NCBI RefSeq assembly: GCF_018224015.1
Contig: NZ_JAGPOT010000009.1
Span: 59,362 to 123,361, forward strand
Reading direction: 5' to 3'
DNA length: 64,000 nt
Source of the DNA: Pseudarthrobacter albicanus
GTDB taxonomy: Bacteria > Actinomycetota > Actinomycetes > Actinomycetales > Micrococcaceae
Part shown: in pieces, positions 25,795 to 35,000 of the stretch
Numbering within the stretch: the first letter of the stretch is position 1
Layout: each line of letters opens with the position of its first letter
Made by a program: the position numbers and the translations under genes
Notes under the pieces: generated by a model
The model's input: the letters and a program-made list of their open reading frames with translations, nothing else
Told to the model about the DNA's origin: nothing
Databases searched by the model: none

Positions 25795-27429
25795 CTAGAG
25801 CGGCGCGCACTGGCCGTTGGTGGCGACCAGGTCGCGGATCGACTGTTCGTCCCCGTCGCGCTTGAACTGGTTGAGCATTTCCTCGGTGATCGGCTCGCCG
25901 TCGGGCGTGGTGGTCACCGGGGTGAAGTCCGACGGCGGCGGCGTCGCGGGCTTGGTGAGCGGGGCGGCCCCTGCCGCGGAGAGCGGTCCGGCCGCGGTGC
26001 CCGGCCGGCGGACGGTGTCGTCCGCGGCGCCTGCCGAGGAGGCGGCCGCGAGGAGCTGGTCGACCCGCTGGTGGATCCGGTCGAAGTCCGGGACCGTGGA
26101 GAAGGAGGCATCGAAGTCCGGCGGGCCGATCGTCAGCCGGCTCATGTCCTGGCCCTTGGCCTTCATGGCCAGGTCCACGAAACTGCCGAGCTGCCCGGCG
26201 GAGATGTTCGAGTCGACCACCTTGGTGCCGGCCTTGGCGATGTCCTCGAACTTGGACAGCAGGGTTGCGGGATCCAGCTGCTTCAGCATCGCCTGCTGGA
26301 CACACTGCTGCCGCTGGATCCGGGCATAATCATCCACGAACTCCCGCGAACGGCCGTACCAGAGGGCATGGTAGCCATCCAGCTTCTGGTCGCCCGCGGG
26401 GATCCAGCCGGTGGGCATGCCGTGGATGCCGTTGGCCTCATCGATCATGTCCCCGCTCAGGGGGACCCAGCCGCCGGCCTTGATGCGGATGCCGCCCATC
26501 GCATCGATCAGCCTGGAGAAGCCCTCCATGTCCACGAGCACGTAGGCCTGGACCTTGATGCCCAGCGTTCCGGACACGGCCTCGAGCGTGGCCTGCGCGC
26601 CCGGGTCCTCGACGCCGGGGTACAGGTCCTGGTGCTTATTGGTGACTTCGGTGTTGATGGCGTTGATGAGGCATTCGTCGCCGCAGTCATAGCCGTCCGG
26701 GTACAGCTTGCGCATCGGCGAGCCCTCGCTGAACTGCGCGTTCTGCAGATTCCGGGGCACCGAGATGATGGCGGTCTTGCCGGTCTTGGCGTCGACACTG
26801 ATCACGGAGAGGCTGTCCGGACGGCGGCCCGTGCGGTCCGCCCCGGCGTCGCCGCCCATCATCAGGAAGTTGTACCGGCCCTCGGAGGGCTCGATGGCGG
26901 GGCCGTTGGAGAAGATGCTGCCGATGGCGTCGCGGCCGACGTTGAGCAGGTAGGCCGCGTAGCCCAGCGAGCCGCTGCTGAGGACCATGGCCAGGACAAG
27001 GGCCGCGACGACGGCGGGCCGCACGCGGGGCGCGAGCAGCACCGGCCGGATCAGGCGGAGCGTGTTGATGAACAGCGCGGCCCAGCCGAGGGCCAGCGCC
27101 GCGAGGCCGAGGACCAGCAGGAGCGAGGCCAGGGGATGGGTCAGCAGGCTGATCAGCGTGGAGCGGCTGAGCAGCAGGAGCAGGACCGCCGCGATGGCCA
27201 GGGCCCAGACCGTGAAGGTGACCCGCAGCGCGGACCTTCCCAGCCGGCGGTTGCCCGCGACCGTCTGGGCGCTGCCCGGGACCAGCAGCGTCATCAGGAT
27301 CAGGACGAACGCCCGCTTGGCCAGGACCGGGGCGGCAGCGCCCGAGGGGTAACGGACCGGGTCCGTCAGGGCCTGCTTGGGCAGCGGCTGCTGGCTGTCC
27401 TGCCGCGAAGGCGCGTAACTGTTGGTCAT
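25795..27429 (-). CDS. LytR-CpsA-Psr (LCP) family cell-wall glycopolymer ligase
   Basis: LCP enzymes transfer teichoic acids or other glycopolymers from a polyprenyl carrier to peptidoglycan outside the membrane. The product has 544 residues with about four N-terminal transmembrane helices (residues ~35-155), an unusual expansion over the single helix of classical LytR. The extracellular LCP domain has MMGGDAGADRTGRRPDSL (substrate-binding Asp/Arg) and REFVDDYARIQRQQC. A Pro-rich linker and a short tail end in NGQCAPL. ATG 27429 is chosen for its AAGGA ribosome-binding site; an upstream open stretch overlapping purE is ignored. purE ends 10 bases upstream. Confidence 0.9.
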   Translation of the reverse strand: MTNSYAPSRQDSQQPLPKQALTDPVRYPSGAAAPVLAKRAFVLILMTLLVPGSAQTVAGNRRLGRSALRVTFTVWALAIAAVLLLLLSRSTLISLLTHPLASLLLVLGLAALALGWAALFINTLRLIRPVLLAPRVRPAVVAALVLAMVLSSGSLGYAAYLLNVGRDAIGSIFSNGPAIEPSEGRYNFLMMGGDAGADRTGRRPDSLSVISVDAKTGKTAIISVPRNLQNAQFSEGSPMRKLYPDGYDCGDECLINAINTEVTNKHQDLYPGVEDPGAQATLEAVSGTLGIKVQAYVLVDMEGFSRLIDAMGGIRIKAGGWVPLSGDMIDEANGIHGMPTGWIPAGDQKLDGYHALWYGRSREFVDDYARIQRQQCVQQAMLKQLDPATLLSKFEDIAKAGTKVVDSNISAGQLGSFVDLAMKAKGQDMSRLTIGPPDFDASFSTVPDFDRIHQRVDQLLAAASSAGAADDTVRRPGTAAGPLSAAGAAPLTKPATPPPSDFTPVTTTPDGEPITEEMLNQFKRDGDEQSIRDLVATNGQCAPL

Positions 27430-27439
27430 GTGGTGATCC

Positions 27440-28054
27440 TTAACGGCTGCCCCGCGTGGCGGCGTTGTCATCGGAGAAAACTTCGCCCACCTTGTGCCGC
27501 AGTGCCGCACCCTTGCGCGTGGCGACGTCGTTGAGTTCCCGGGCAAAGTCCAGCAGCTCGGCCCGGAGCCTGGCCGCGAGGTCGTCGGTTCCGGCGGCAA
27601 GCACCCGCACTGCCAGCAGCCCGGCGTTCCGCGCGCCGCCGATGGAGACGGTGGCGACGGGCACGCCGGCGGGCATCTGCACGATGGACAGCAGCGAGTC
27701 CATGCCGTCGAGGGTCTTCAGCGGCACGGGCACGCCGATCACCGGCAGCGGGGTGACGGAGGCGAGCATGCCCGGAAGGTGGGCGGCCCCGCCCGCGCCG
27801 GCGATGATGACGCGCAGGCCGCGCTCGTGGGCGGTCTGCCCGTAGCGGATCATCTCGGTGGGCATCCGGTGGGCGGAGACGACGTCGGCCTCGAACGGGA
27901 TGCCGAATTCCGCCAGCGCCTCGGCGGCGGCTTCCATGACGGGCCAGTCCGAGTCCGAGCCCATGACGAGGCCCACGATCGGGGCGGCGCTGCCGGAGTC
28001 CGGCCCTGCGGACTCCTGTGCTGCGGACTCCCCTGCGGGGGTGCTGGTGCTCAT
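27440..28054 (-). CDS. purE: N5-carboxyaminoimidazole ribonucleotide mutase
   Basis: PurE converts N5-CAIR to CAIR in purine synthesis, using the product of PurK. This 204-residue protein carries the class I signatures [12 protein letters not shown] (phosphate binding), SAHRMPTEM (catalytic His) and [12 protein letters not shown]. About 27 Ser/Ala/Gly-rich residues precede the core, followed by a typical octameric-enzyme C-terminus. ATG 28054 has GAGGAGA just upstream, so it can be translated on its own even though the purK frame runs straight into it (see purK). It is followed after 10 bases by the LCP gene. Confidence 0.93.
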   Translation of the reverse strand: MSTSTPAGESAAQESAGPDSGSAAPIVGLVMGSDSDWPVMEAAAEALAEFGIPFEADVVSAHRMPTEMIRYGQTAHERGLRVIIAGAGGAAHLPGMLASVTPLPVIGVPVPLKTLDGMDSLLSIVQMPAGVPVATVSIGGARNAGLLAVRVLAAGTDDLAARLRAELLDFARELNDVATRKGAALRHKVGEVFSDDNAATRGSR

Positions 28055-29248
28055 GCGGTCTCCTCGGAGGTTCCTGGTGCGGCGACGGAGGGGGGTGCGT
28101 CCGTTCCGGATGATGTCGGCCACGGTGGTGGCGCGCTGCCGGACGGAGTCGACGTCGGCGGCGGCGGCGCCCACAAGGTTGACGTGGCCGATCTTCCGGC
28201 CGGGCCGCACGGCCTTGCCGTAGCAGTGGACCTTCGCCGCGGGGTCGCTGGCGAGGGCGGCGGGGTAGGCGGAAAACAGGTCCTGGTTGTCCCCGCCCAG
28301 GAAGTTCTTCATCACGACGACGGGGCCGAGGAGGTCCGTGGCGCCGAGGGGCAGGTTCAGGATGGCGCGCAGGTGCTGCTCAAACTGGCTGGTGACCGAG
28401 CCGTCCTGGGTCCAGTGTCCGGTGTTGTGCGGGCGCATGGCGAGCTCGTTGATCAGGAAGCCGGCGCCCACGCCCGGAGTCTCGAACAGTTCCACGGCCA
28501 TGACGCCGGTCACGCCGAGCTCGTTGGCGATCCTGATGGCGGCGTTTTCGGCTGCCGCGGCCACCTCAACGGGGATGTCCAGGGCAGGGGCGATGACTTC
28601 GTCGCAGACGCCGTCGACCTGGATGGTGTGCACCACCGGCCACGCCCGGGACTCGCCGTCCGGGGTCCGTGCGACCAGGGCAGAGAGTTCGCGGCTGAAC
28701 TCCACCTTGGCTTCGGCCAGCAGGGGGGACATGGCGTCGAACCACGCCGAGGCTTCCGCGGCGTCCTGGGCCGAGGCGACGATCCGCACGCCCTTGCCGT
28801 CGTAGCCGCCGCGGGGCATCTTCAGGACCACGGGCCAGCCGGTGTCCTCGCCGAAGGCGATCAGCTCCGATACGTCGGCCACCGGGGCCCACCGCGGGTT
28901 GGGCAGCTCCAGCCTGTCGATGGCCGCGCGCATCACCAGCTTGTCCTGGGCATTGACCAGGGCATCCGGGCCCGGGTGGACGTTGACGCCGGCCTCGAGC
29001 AGGGCGCGGAGGTGCTCCGTGGGGACGTGCTCGTGATCGAAAGTCAGCACATCCAGGCCGCGGGAGAACTCGAGCAGGTGGGCCAGGTCCGTATAGTCGC
29101 CGACCGGCGCGTTGGCCACGGCGGAGGCGGCAGAGACGTCGTCAGCCTCGGCAAGGACACGGAGCTCGAAGCCCAGGGCTGTGGCGGCAGGGGCCATCAT
29201 GCGGGCAAGCTGGCCGCCGCCAACAATACCGATTACAGGAAAAGTCAC
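28051..29248 (-). CDS. purK: N5-carboxyaminoimidazole ribonucleotide synthase, apparent 3' frameshift into purE
   Basis: PurK is an ATP-grasp enzyme making N5-CAIR from AIR, bicarbonate and ATP. The frame from GTG 29248 shows [12 protein letters not shown], the DHEHVP and [14 protein letters not shown]-grasp motifs and [13 protein letters not shown], through to [10 protein letters not shown]. As written it then continues without a stop into purE, giving a 601-residue fusion. One C fewer in the C6 run (28089-28094) would instead give an Ala/Glu-rich end and a TGA (28053-28051) overlapping the purE ATG as ATGA. That is the standard coupling geometry. Coordinates follow that reading; a sequencing error, a recent insertion or a true fusion are all possible. 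Confidence 0.85.
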
Positions 29249-29739
29249 ATGTCCCAGCCTACCGAAAACCTCGCGGTTTCCCGGCTTTTGCCCGGCCCGC
29301 CCCCGGAACCGGCGGCCGCCGGAGGGCACCCGGACTGCCCCGGACGGCTGCCGGACCGCCCCGGAGGGCCTCGATTTGCCTCGGACAGCTGCCGGACCGT
29401 CCCGGACGGCTGCCGGACCGCCCCGGACGGCCTCGATTTACCGGAGATGGCCGGTATGCCACCCCACTTGGCGGCCATTTGCGTCATCTCGGCGTCTTTG
29501 GAGGCCTGCGACGCGGCTTGTGAACCCTTGGCAGGCCGTCCCCCGTGCCCGGACGGCCTCGATTTGCCGGAGATGGCCGGTATGCCACCCCGCTTGGCGG
29601 CCATTTGCGTCATCTCGGCGGGGCGGGAGGGCGGGCGCCTCCGGGCGGCTCCCGGGGGCCCCGTGGGCGGCCTCCCGGGAATCGGCGCTAAAATAGTCAA
29701 TTGGCCCACCGGCCGACAGTTCCAAGGCCACGGAGGGTC
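29249..29739. other. Repeat-rich intergenic region between purK and the GtrA gene
   Basis: No gene is supported here. The region holds a GC-rich stretch of near-tandem CGGACGGCTGCCGGACCGCC units (about 29330-29430) and two 73-bp near-identical repeats (listed separately). A TAAAAT hexamer (29689-29694) about 45 bases before the GtrA start is a possible -10. A frame of over 300 codons on the minus strand runs through the repeats but has repetitive, out-of-phase composition and is not credible. Confidence 0.6.
29422..29620. repeat. Two 73-bp direct repeats
   Basis: Copies at 29422-29494 and 29548-29620 match at 71 of 73 positions and are separated by 53 bp. Each contains an inverted motif, ATGGCCG...CGGCCAT, so each copy can form a stem. 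Both lie in the 5' region of the GtrA gene. Only two copies are present, with no CRISPR-like regularity. Confidence 0.8.
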
Positions 29740-30303
29740 ATGATTAATACACTTACTGAACGCATGCGCGGACTTGCCTCGCTTTTCTGGCGGGAAGTGG
29801 CCAAGTTCGGCGCCGTCGGCGGTATCGCGTTCATCATTGACAACGGGCTCACCTTTTACCTGATGCACGGACCCATGATCGACAGCAACGCCAAGGCCCG
29901 CTTTGTCGGGGCCAGCGTCGCCACCATCTTCTCCTGGATCGCGAACCGCTTCTGGACGTTCCGCCACCGCCGGCAGGACAACGTGGTCCGCGAGTTCCTG
30001 ATGTTCATCCTCATCAACGGGATCGGTATCGGCATCTCGACCGGGCTGACCGCCGCGGCCCAGTACGGCCTTAACATCGCGGACAAGAACGTGCTGTTCC
30101 TTGCGGGCGTCTTTGGCATCCTTGTGGCAACGGTGGTGCGGTTCTTCGCCTACCGCTTCCTGGTCTTCAACAAGGAACTCGACGACGAACCGGAGTTCTC
30201 CCACGACCACGAGCTCATCGACCGGCATCCGCATACCCAGCCCGGCGTTACGGTCCCGAAGCAGTCCGTCCCGGATCCGGAAGTGCCCGACCTGAAGTCC
30301 TAG
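29740..30303 (+). CDS. GtrA family membrane protein
   Basis: A 187-residue protein with four transmembrane helices. The pattern KFGAVGGIAFIIDNGL, then WIANRFWTFRHRR at the end of helix 2, a middle pair, and FFAYRFLVFNKE at the end of helix 4 is characteristic of GtrA/DPMS-like proteins. These are thought to help flip or anchor polyprenyl-linked sugars for cell-surface polysaccharides. ATG 29740 follows CGGAGGG. The acidic/His-rich C-terminal tail is probably cytoplasmic. Proximity to purK-purE is also seen in mycobacteria (Rv3275c-Rv3277, recalled). Confidence 0.9.
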   Translation: MINTLTERMRGLASLFWREVAKFGAVGGIAFIIDNGLTFYLMHGPMIDSNAKARFVGASVATIFSWIANRFWTFRHRRQDNVVREFLMFILINGIGIGISTGLTAAAQYGLNIADKNVLFLAGVFGILVATVVRFFAYRFLVFNKELDDEPEFSHDHELIDRHPHTQPGVTVPKQSVPDPEVPDLKS

Positions 30304-30328
30304 GCGGCCTGGACAGGGCCCCGCCAGG

Positions 30329-30382
30329 CCCGCCCGGAAGGCCGGGCCCGCCCGGAAGGCCGGGCCCGCCCGGAAGGCCGGC
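30329..30382. repeat. Three tandem copies of an 18-bp GC-rich unit
   Basis: The unit CCCGCCCGGAAGGCCGGG is repeated three times (30329, 30347, 30365; the last copy differs at its final base). Each junction can form a GGCCCG...CGGGCC stem. It lies between converging genes, where it may serve as a bidirectional terminator, though no T-run is present. Confidence 0.75.
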
Positions 30383-30405
30383 CCAAGGGGCTGGTCTTCC
30401 GGCTT

Positions 30406-31131
30406 TCAGCGGGGTGACGGCGGCACTGCGTGACCGTGGACGCGTTCGTCGGCGAGCAGTTTTTCGGTCACCTCGACGTCGGGATGCACCAGCACCACCG
30501 AACCGCCGCTCTTCCAGGCTCCAAGCGCCTGCGCCAGGACGTCTTCCAGGCCGCGGCCGGCCGGAACCAGCAGCCGCGGGCCGCCGTCGTGGACTGCCGC
30601 GAAGCCGTCCAGGAGTTCCCCGTGCGTGTGCACCGCACCTGCGGCGGTCAGCACCGCGCGCCTGGCCGCCTCCGGGTCCACGTGCGGCATGAAGACGTCG
30701 CCGTGCGAGCGCACCTCGGCGGCATAGTCCACGACGCCGGAGGGCAGCTCGCCCTGCCACCGCATGGCCAGCGCGGGCAGGGCGACCGCGAGGACGGCGT
30801 CGAAGCCGCCCTCCGCCGTGCCGGGGCCGGGGTTTGCGGTGGCCAGCAGTTCCGCCGCGGCGTCGTCGAAGACCACCTCCATCCCGAGCTGCCAGGCGGC
30901 CAGAGCCAGGATCACCGACTTCCAATGGGCCGGCAGATCCAGCCGCAGGCGGGTTCCCGGCTCGGCGTCGAGTTCGTCCTGGAGCAGGTTGCTCGTCTTT
31001 GCCACCCAGTTGTCCAGCACCCGGCCCGAAAGCTCGACGCGTTCGGCGTCCGGTCCGTACCAGGTGAGCCTGGGGGAGGTGGACTGGCCGGAACGCAGGG
31101 TCGTCATCAGTTCAATTGCCGGGATGCTCAT
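30406..31131 (-). CDS. TIGR03089 family protein
   Basis: A 241-residue actinobacterial protein of unknown function. It resembles the N-terminal part of an adenylate-forming (acyl-CoA synthetase-like) enzyme: SPRLTWYGPDAERVELSGRVLDNWVAKTSN mimics the substrate-entry region and LPAHWKSVILALAAWQLG the following helix, but the ATP-binding P-loop and C-terminal domain are absent. It is therefore unlikely to be a complete ligase. ATG 31131 is taken as start because family similarity begins there; the open frame upstream to 31536 overlaps the whiB control region. Confidence 0.8.
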   Translation of the reverse strand: MSIPAIELMTTLRSGQSTSPRLTWYGPDAERVELSGRVLDNWVAKTSNLLQDELDAEPGTRLRLDLPAHWKSVILALAAWQLGMEVVFDDAAAELLATANPGPGTAEGGFDAVLAVALPALAMRWQGELPSGVVDYAAEVRSHGDVFMPHVDPEAARRAVLTAAGAVHTHGELLDGFAAVHDGGPRLLVPAGRGLEDVLAQALGAWKSGGSVVLVHPDVEVTEKLLADERVHGHAVPPSPR

Positions 31132-31483
31132 CCCTTCATCTTGCCACGGCCCCTCCCGGCATGATGTGTGCCACAGACCCGCCTCGGCGCCTGGGGTCCC
31201 GGTGGAGTGCCGCGAGCTAAAATTCCCCGGAAATTCACCGAAAAAACGCCGAAAATGGTCAGCATCCTGATGATTCGGCACCGTCTGTGGCACGGGGCCG
31301 AAAAAATCCCGGGCGTGGCGTGCCCCCGCTTTGTGTCGCCGGTGATTATTATCCCCGCCGCGGCTTGACTCCCGGATACTTACACACGTGTAATTAGTTA
31401 TCGAAGGCCAAGGCGCATCAACCGGACCACAATTCAGTGTCCGGGTCTCAGTCAAAGGCTGCAAAATCAGAGAGGGAACGCCA
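31132..31483. promoter_or_regulatory. Long control region between TIGR03089 and whiB
   Basis: This 352-base non-coding region carries the whiB promoter (31365-31394) and an AT-richer stretch around 31220-31360. It also holds a perfect 11-bp inverted pair, GTGCCACAGAC (31168-31178) and GTCTGTGGCAC (31283-31293), 104 bases apart. Its length suggests complex regulation of whiB. Confidence 0.5.
31365..31394 (+). promoter_or_regulatory. Promoter of whiB with a palindrome over the -10
   Basis: TTGACT (31365-31370), an 18-base spacer and TGTAAT (31389-31394) form a good promoter about 90 bases before whiB. The inverted repeat TTACAC-AC-GTGTAA (31380-31393) covers the -10, so it is a candidate operator or activator site. 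Confidence 0.6.
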
Positions 31484-32017
31484 ATGGGGCTAGCAGAGCG
31501 TATCCATGAAGAGGCCGTCGTTGCTGGGCAGGCCACGGCGAAATACCGTTCACGCGGCGTGCCGACCGACTGGTATGTGGATCCGGCCGATCCGGACGCA
31601 GCAGACCGCTACAACGAACACACCAGGGATTCCCTGCAGGAGGCGGCCACCGCCTTCCTTGCGGCGCACGACGAACTGGTGTCCGGGCCGGACGAGGACA
31701 ATGACCCGCTCGACCCGCCGCTGGAACTCCACGCCGTCAGCACCGCGCAGCCGGTCTGGATCGGCTTGCCTTCCCACCAGGATTTCGACGACGACGGCGA
31801 GCTCGGCTGGCAGACCGACGCGCTCTGCGCCCAGACCGACCCGGAGGCCTTCTTCCCCGAAAAGGGCGGCTCGACCCGCGACGCCAAGAGGGTCTGCGGA
31901 GCCTGCAACGTGCGTTCACAGTGCCTCGAATATGCCTTGTCCAACGACGAGCGTTTCGGAATCTGGGGCGGCCTCTCCGAGCGCGAGCGCCGACGGCTGA
32001 GGAAGCGAGCGATCTAA
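31484..32017 (+). CDS. WhiB family iron-sulfur transcriptional regulator (WhiB2/WhmD-like)
   Basis: Wbl proteins bind a [4Fe-4S] cluster and partner with the primary sigma factor; WhiB2/WhmD controls septation and cell division. This 177-residue protein has cluster ligands C115, C138, C141 and C147 and the turn motif GIWGG at 159-163, followed by the basic SERERRRLRKRAI tail that contacts DNA. The N-terminal extension of about 100 residues is long and acidic compared with minimal Wbl proteins. ATG 31484 follows GAGAGGGAA. The genome context (metallopeptidase, DUF3499, manA, LCP nearby) matches the mycobacterial whiB2 region (recalled). Confidence 0.92.
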   Translation: MGLAERIHEEAVVAGQATAKYRSRGVPTDWYVDPADPDAADRYNEHTRDSLQEAATAFLAAHDELVSGPDEDNDPLDPPLELHAVSTAQPVWIGLPSHQDFDDDGELGWQTDALCAQTDPEAFFPEKGGSTRDAKRVCGACNVRSQCLEYALSNDERFGIWGGLSERERRRLRKRAI

Positions 32018-35000
32018 TTCTTCAGGAAGTACGGGTCACCGCCGTCGTGGTCTCCCACGACGGCGGTGACTTTCTCCCCAGGACCCTTGCAGCGCTGGCG
32101 GGCCAGACCCGGCCCGCGGATTCTTTCATCGGGGTCGATACGGGTTCCCGGGACCACTCGGCCGCCCTCCTCCAGCAGGCATTCGGCACCGCCAGCGTCG
32201 CTGTCTTCGAGGACGCCAAGTCCGGCATGGGCGGCGCCGTCGAGGCCGGCCTGCGTTCCCTGTCGCCCTGGCCGGCGGACAGCAGCGCGCCCGGTGCGCC
32301 GGGTCCGGAATGGATCTGGCTGCTGCACGACGACGCTGCACCGGCGCCCGAGGCCCTCGCCGAGCTTCTCCATGCCGTGGAGCGGGCACCGTCCGTCACC
32401 GTGGCCGGCTGCAAGCAGCTGGACTGGCACGCCGGGCGGCGGCTGATCGACGTCGGCCTGTCCACGAGCCGCTGGGCCGAGCGCCTGACGCTGATCGACG
32501 CCGACGAACTGGACCAGGGGCAGTACGACGGCCGCAGCGACACCTTCGCCGTCAACTCCGCCGGCATGCTGATCCGCCGCGATGTCTGGGAGGATCTCCG
32601 GGGCTTCGACCCGGCACTTCCGGGAAGCGGCGACGACATCGACTTCTGCTGGCGCAACCGGCTGGCCGGGCACCGCGTGGTAGTGGTCCCCAGCGCGAAA
32701 ATGTTCCATGTTTCCCAGCGCCCCCACGCCCTGGGCAACGCGGCAGCGGCGCGCAAGGCCCAGGTCCATCTGCGGCTCAAACATGCGGCCGGCTGGAAGG
32801 TCCCGCTGCACGCTGCCGGCGCGCTCCTGGGGAGCCTGTTCAAACTCGTCCTCAGCATCGCTGTCAAGGATCCGGGCCATGGGTTCTCCCAGCTGCTCGC
32901 GACCTTCGCCGCTCTGGGCCGGCCCGCCGCCGTGGTCCGCGGACGGCGCAACGCGGCCCGCACCCGCCGCATCCGGCGTTCCGTTATCCAGGGGCTGCAG
33001 ACGCCGCGCCGTGAGGTCTGGTCCCACCGGCGCTCCCTGATGGAGGCCCTGGGCGCCGATGACCGAAGCGCGCCGTCCGGGCACGACCCGCTGGCCGAAC
33101 AGCCCAGTGGAGACTCTGCCGACGACTTCGCCGCCCTGACCACCTCCGAGCGAGGCTGGGCAGGAAGCGGCGCGCTGCTCGCGGTGCTCATCGCCGCGGC
33201 AGCCTCCCTCACCGGGCTGCTCAGCCTGTTCCGGGCCGAGGCCGTCTCCGGCGGCGCCCTGATTCCCGTCTCCGCCAGGCTCGCCGACATCTGGAACCAT
33301 GCCTCCGGCTGGTGGATCGCCCTCGGCGCCGGCCTTCCGGGCCGCGGCGACCCCTTCGGCTACGTCCTCTGGCTCCTGGGCGTGCTCGGCGCCGGCGACG
33401 CCAACGGTGCGCTCATCTGGCTCCTGATCCTTGCCATGCCGCTGTCCGCCCTTGGCGCCTGGTTCGCCGCCGGTGCCCTGACGCAGCGGCGCCGGCTCCG
33501 GCTGGCCGCCGCCCTCGTCTGGGCCGCCGCGCCGGCCCTGCAGATGGCGCTCAACCAGGGCCGCCTCGGCGCCCTCCTGGCCCACGTGATGATGCCCCTG
33601 CTCGTGCTGGCGCTCCTGCGGGCCACCGGCACGGCCGCGGGCCGCGGCCATTATGCCGTTCCGGCCCCGGGGGAGCGGCGCCTCACGCAGGCGCCTGCCG
33701 CCAGGCCCGGCATCAACGGGACGCCCTCGTGGACCGCTGCGGCCGCCGCGGGCCTCGTGCTCGCCGTGGTCACCGCCGCCGCCCCCTCGCTGCTGGTGCC
33801 CGCAGTGATCGTGGTGGCACTGTGCGGGGTCCTGCTGGGCCGCCGCGGCCGCACCGTCTGGTGGGCGCTGCTGCCGAGCCTTGCCCTGTTCGTGCCGTTC
33901 GTTTTCTCCGTCATCGACCGCCCCCGGGCCGTGCTGGCGGACCCGGGAATGCCGCTGGGCTTTGACGCGGCACCGCTCTGGCAGCAGGCGCTGGGCCAGC
34001 CACTGAACTTTGCGGCCGACGGCGGCCTCACCGGCCTGGCTGTTTTTGCCGGTTCGGCGGCCGGTTCAGTCACGGCAGTTCCGTGGGCGCTGCTGCTGGC
34101 CCTGCTCTGCGGGGTGCCGGTGCTGCTGCTGGCACTTGCCGCCATGTTCCTGCCCGGCCGCCCGGTACCGGGACGGTCATCCCGGGTGGCACGCTGCCTG
34201 TGGGGCGCGGCGCTCCTCATGCTGGCCGGAGGCTGGCTCGCCGGCCACGTCGCCACCGGTGCCGGGACCGATGTCCTGGTCACCCCGTTCACCGGACCGG
34301 CTGTGTCCGCCGCGGCGTTTGCGTTGCTGGGAGCCGCCCTGATCGGGGCCGAAGGATTGCTCGACTCGGCCGGACGGGCCGCCGGGGCGGCCCTGGCCCG
34401 CAAGGTCCTGATCCGCACCACCGCCGCCGCCGCCATGGTCCTCCTGTTTGCCGGCCCGCTGGCAGGCCTGACCGTCTGGGCCGCGCAGAACCTGCTGCAG
34501 CCCGCCGCGGCATCGTCCGCCGGCACCGCGGCCTCCGCAGCGGGCACCGGCGGCCTCGGCACGCCCCGGCTCGTCCAGCCGGCCAAGGCCCGCACGCTCC
34601 CGGCCACCGCCATCGACCGCGGCGACGGGCCGGAACAGGCCAGGACCCTCGTGATCTCGGCCGGCGGGAACGGCAGCTACCAGGGCTCGGTGATGCGGGG
34701 AGCCGGCACCACCCTGGACGCCCTGTCAACGATCGCCGCGGCCCGCAACATCATGGGCGAGCCGGGGCAGGAACGGGTCCGGGACGATGATGCCGCCGCC
34801 GGATCCGTCCGCAGCATCGTGGCCATGATCGTCGCGGGACAGGGCGTGGACCCGCGGGCCGACCTCGAGCGGCTCGGCGTCGGTTTCGTGGTCCTGCGGG
34901 CCTCGGATACCTCTGCCCAGCTGACGGCCAGCAGTATGGACGCCGTCCCGGGGCTGGTCGCCGTCGGCCGGACCGACGTCGGCTGGCTCTGGCGGATCAG

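Noticed and set aside
29422..29620. CRISPR array
   Set aside because: Only two copies of a 73-bp unit with one 53-bp spacer, and no cas genes nearby; the unit is too long and has only one spacer.
29245..30234. Gene of about 330 codons on the minus strand across the purK-GtrA gap
   Set aside because: It is antisense to the GtrA gene and made largely of translated DNA repeats; no family resemblance and no ribosome-binding site.
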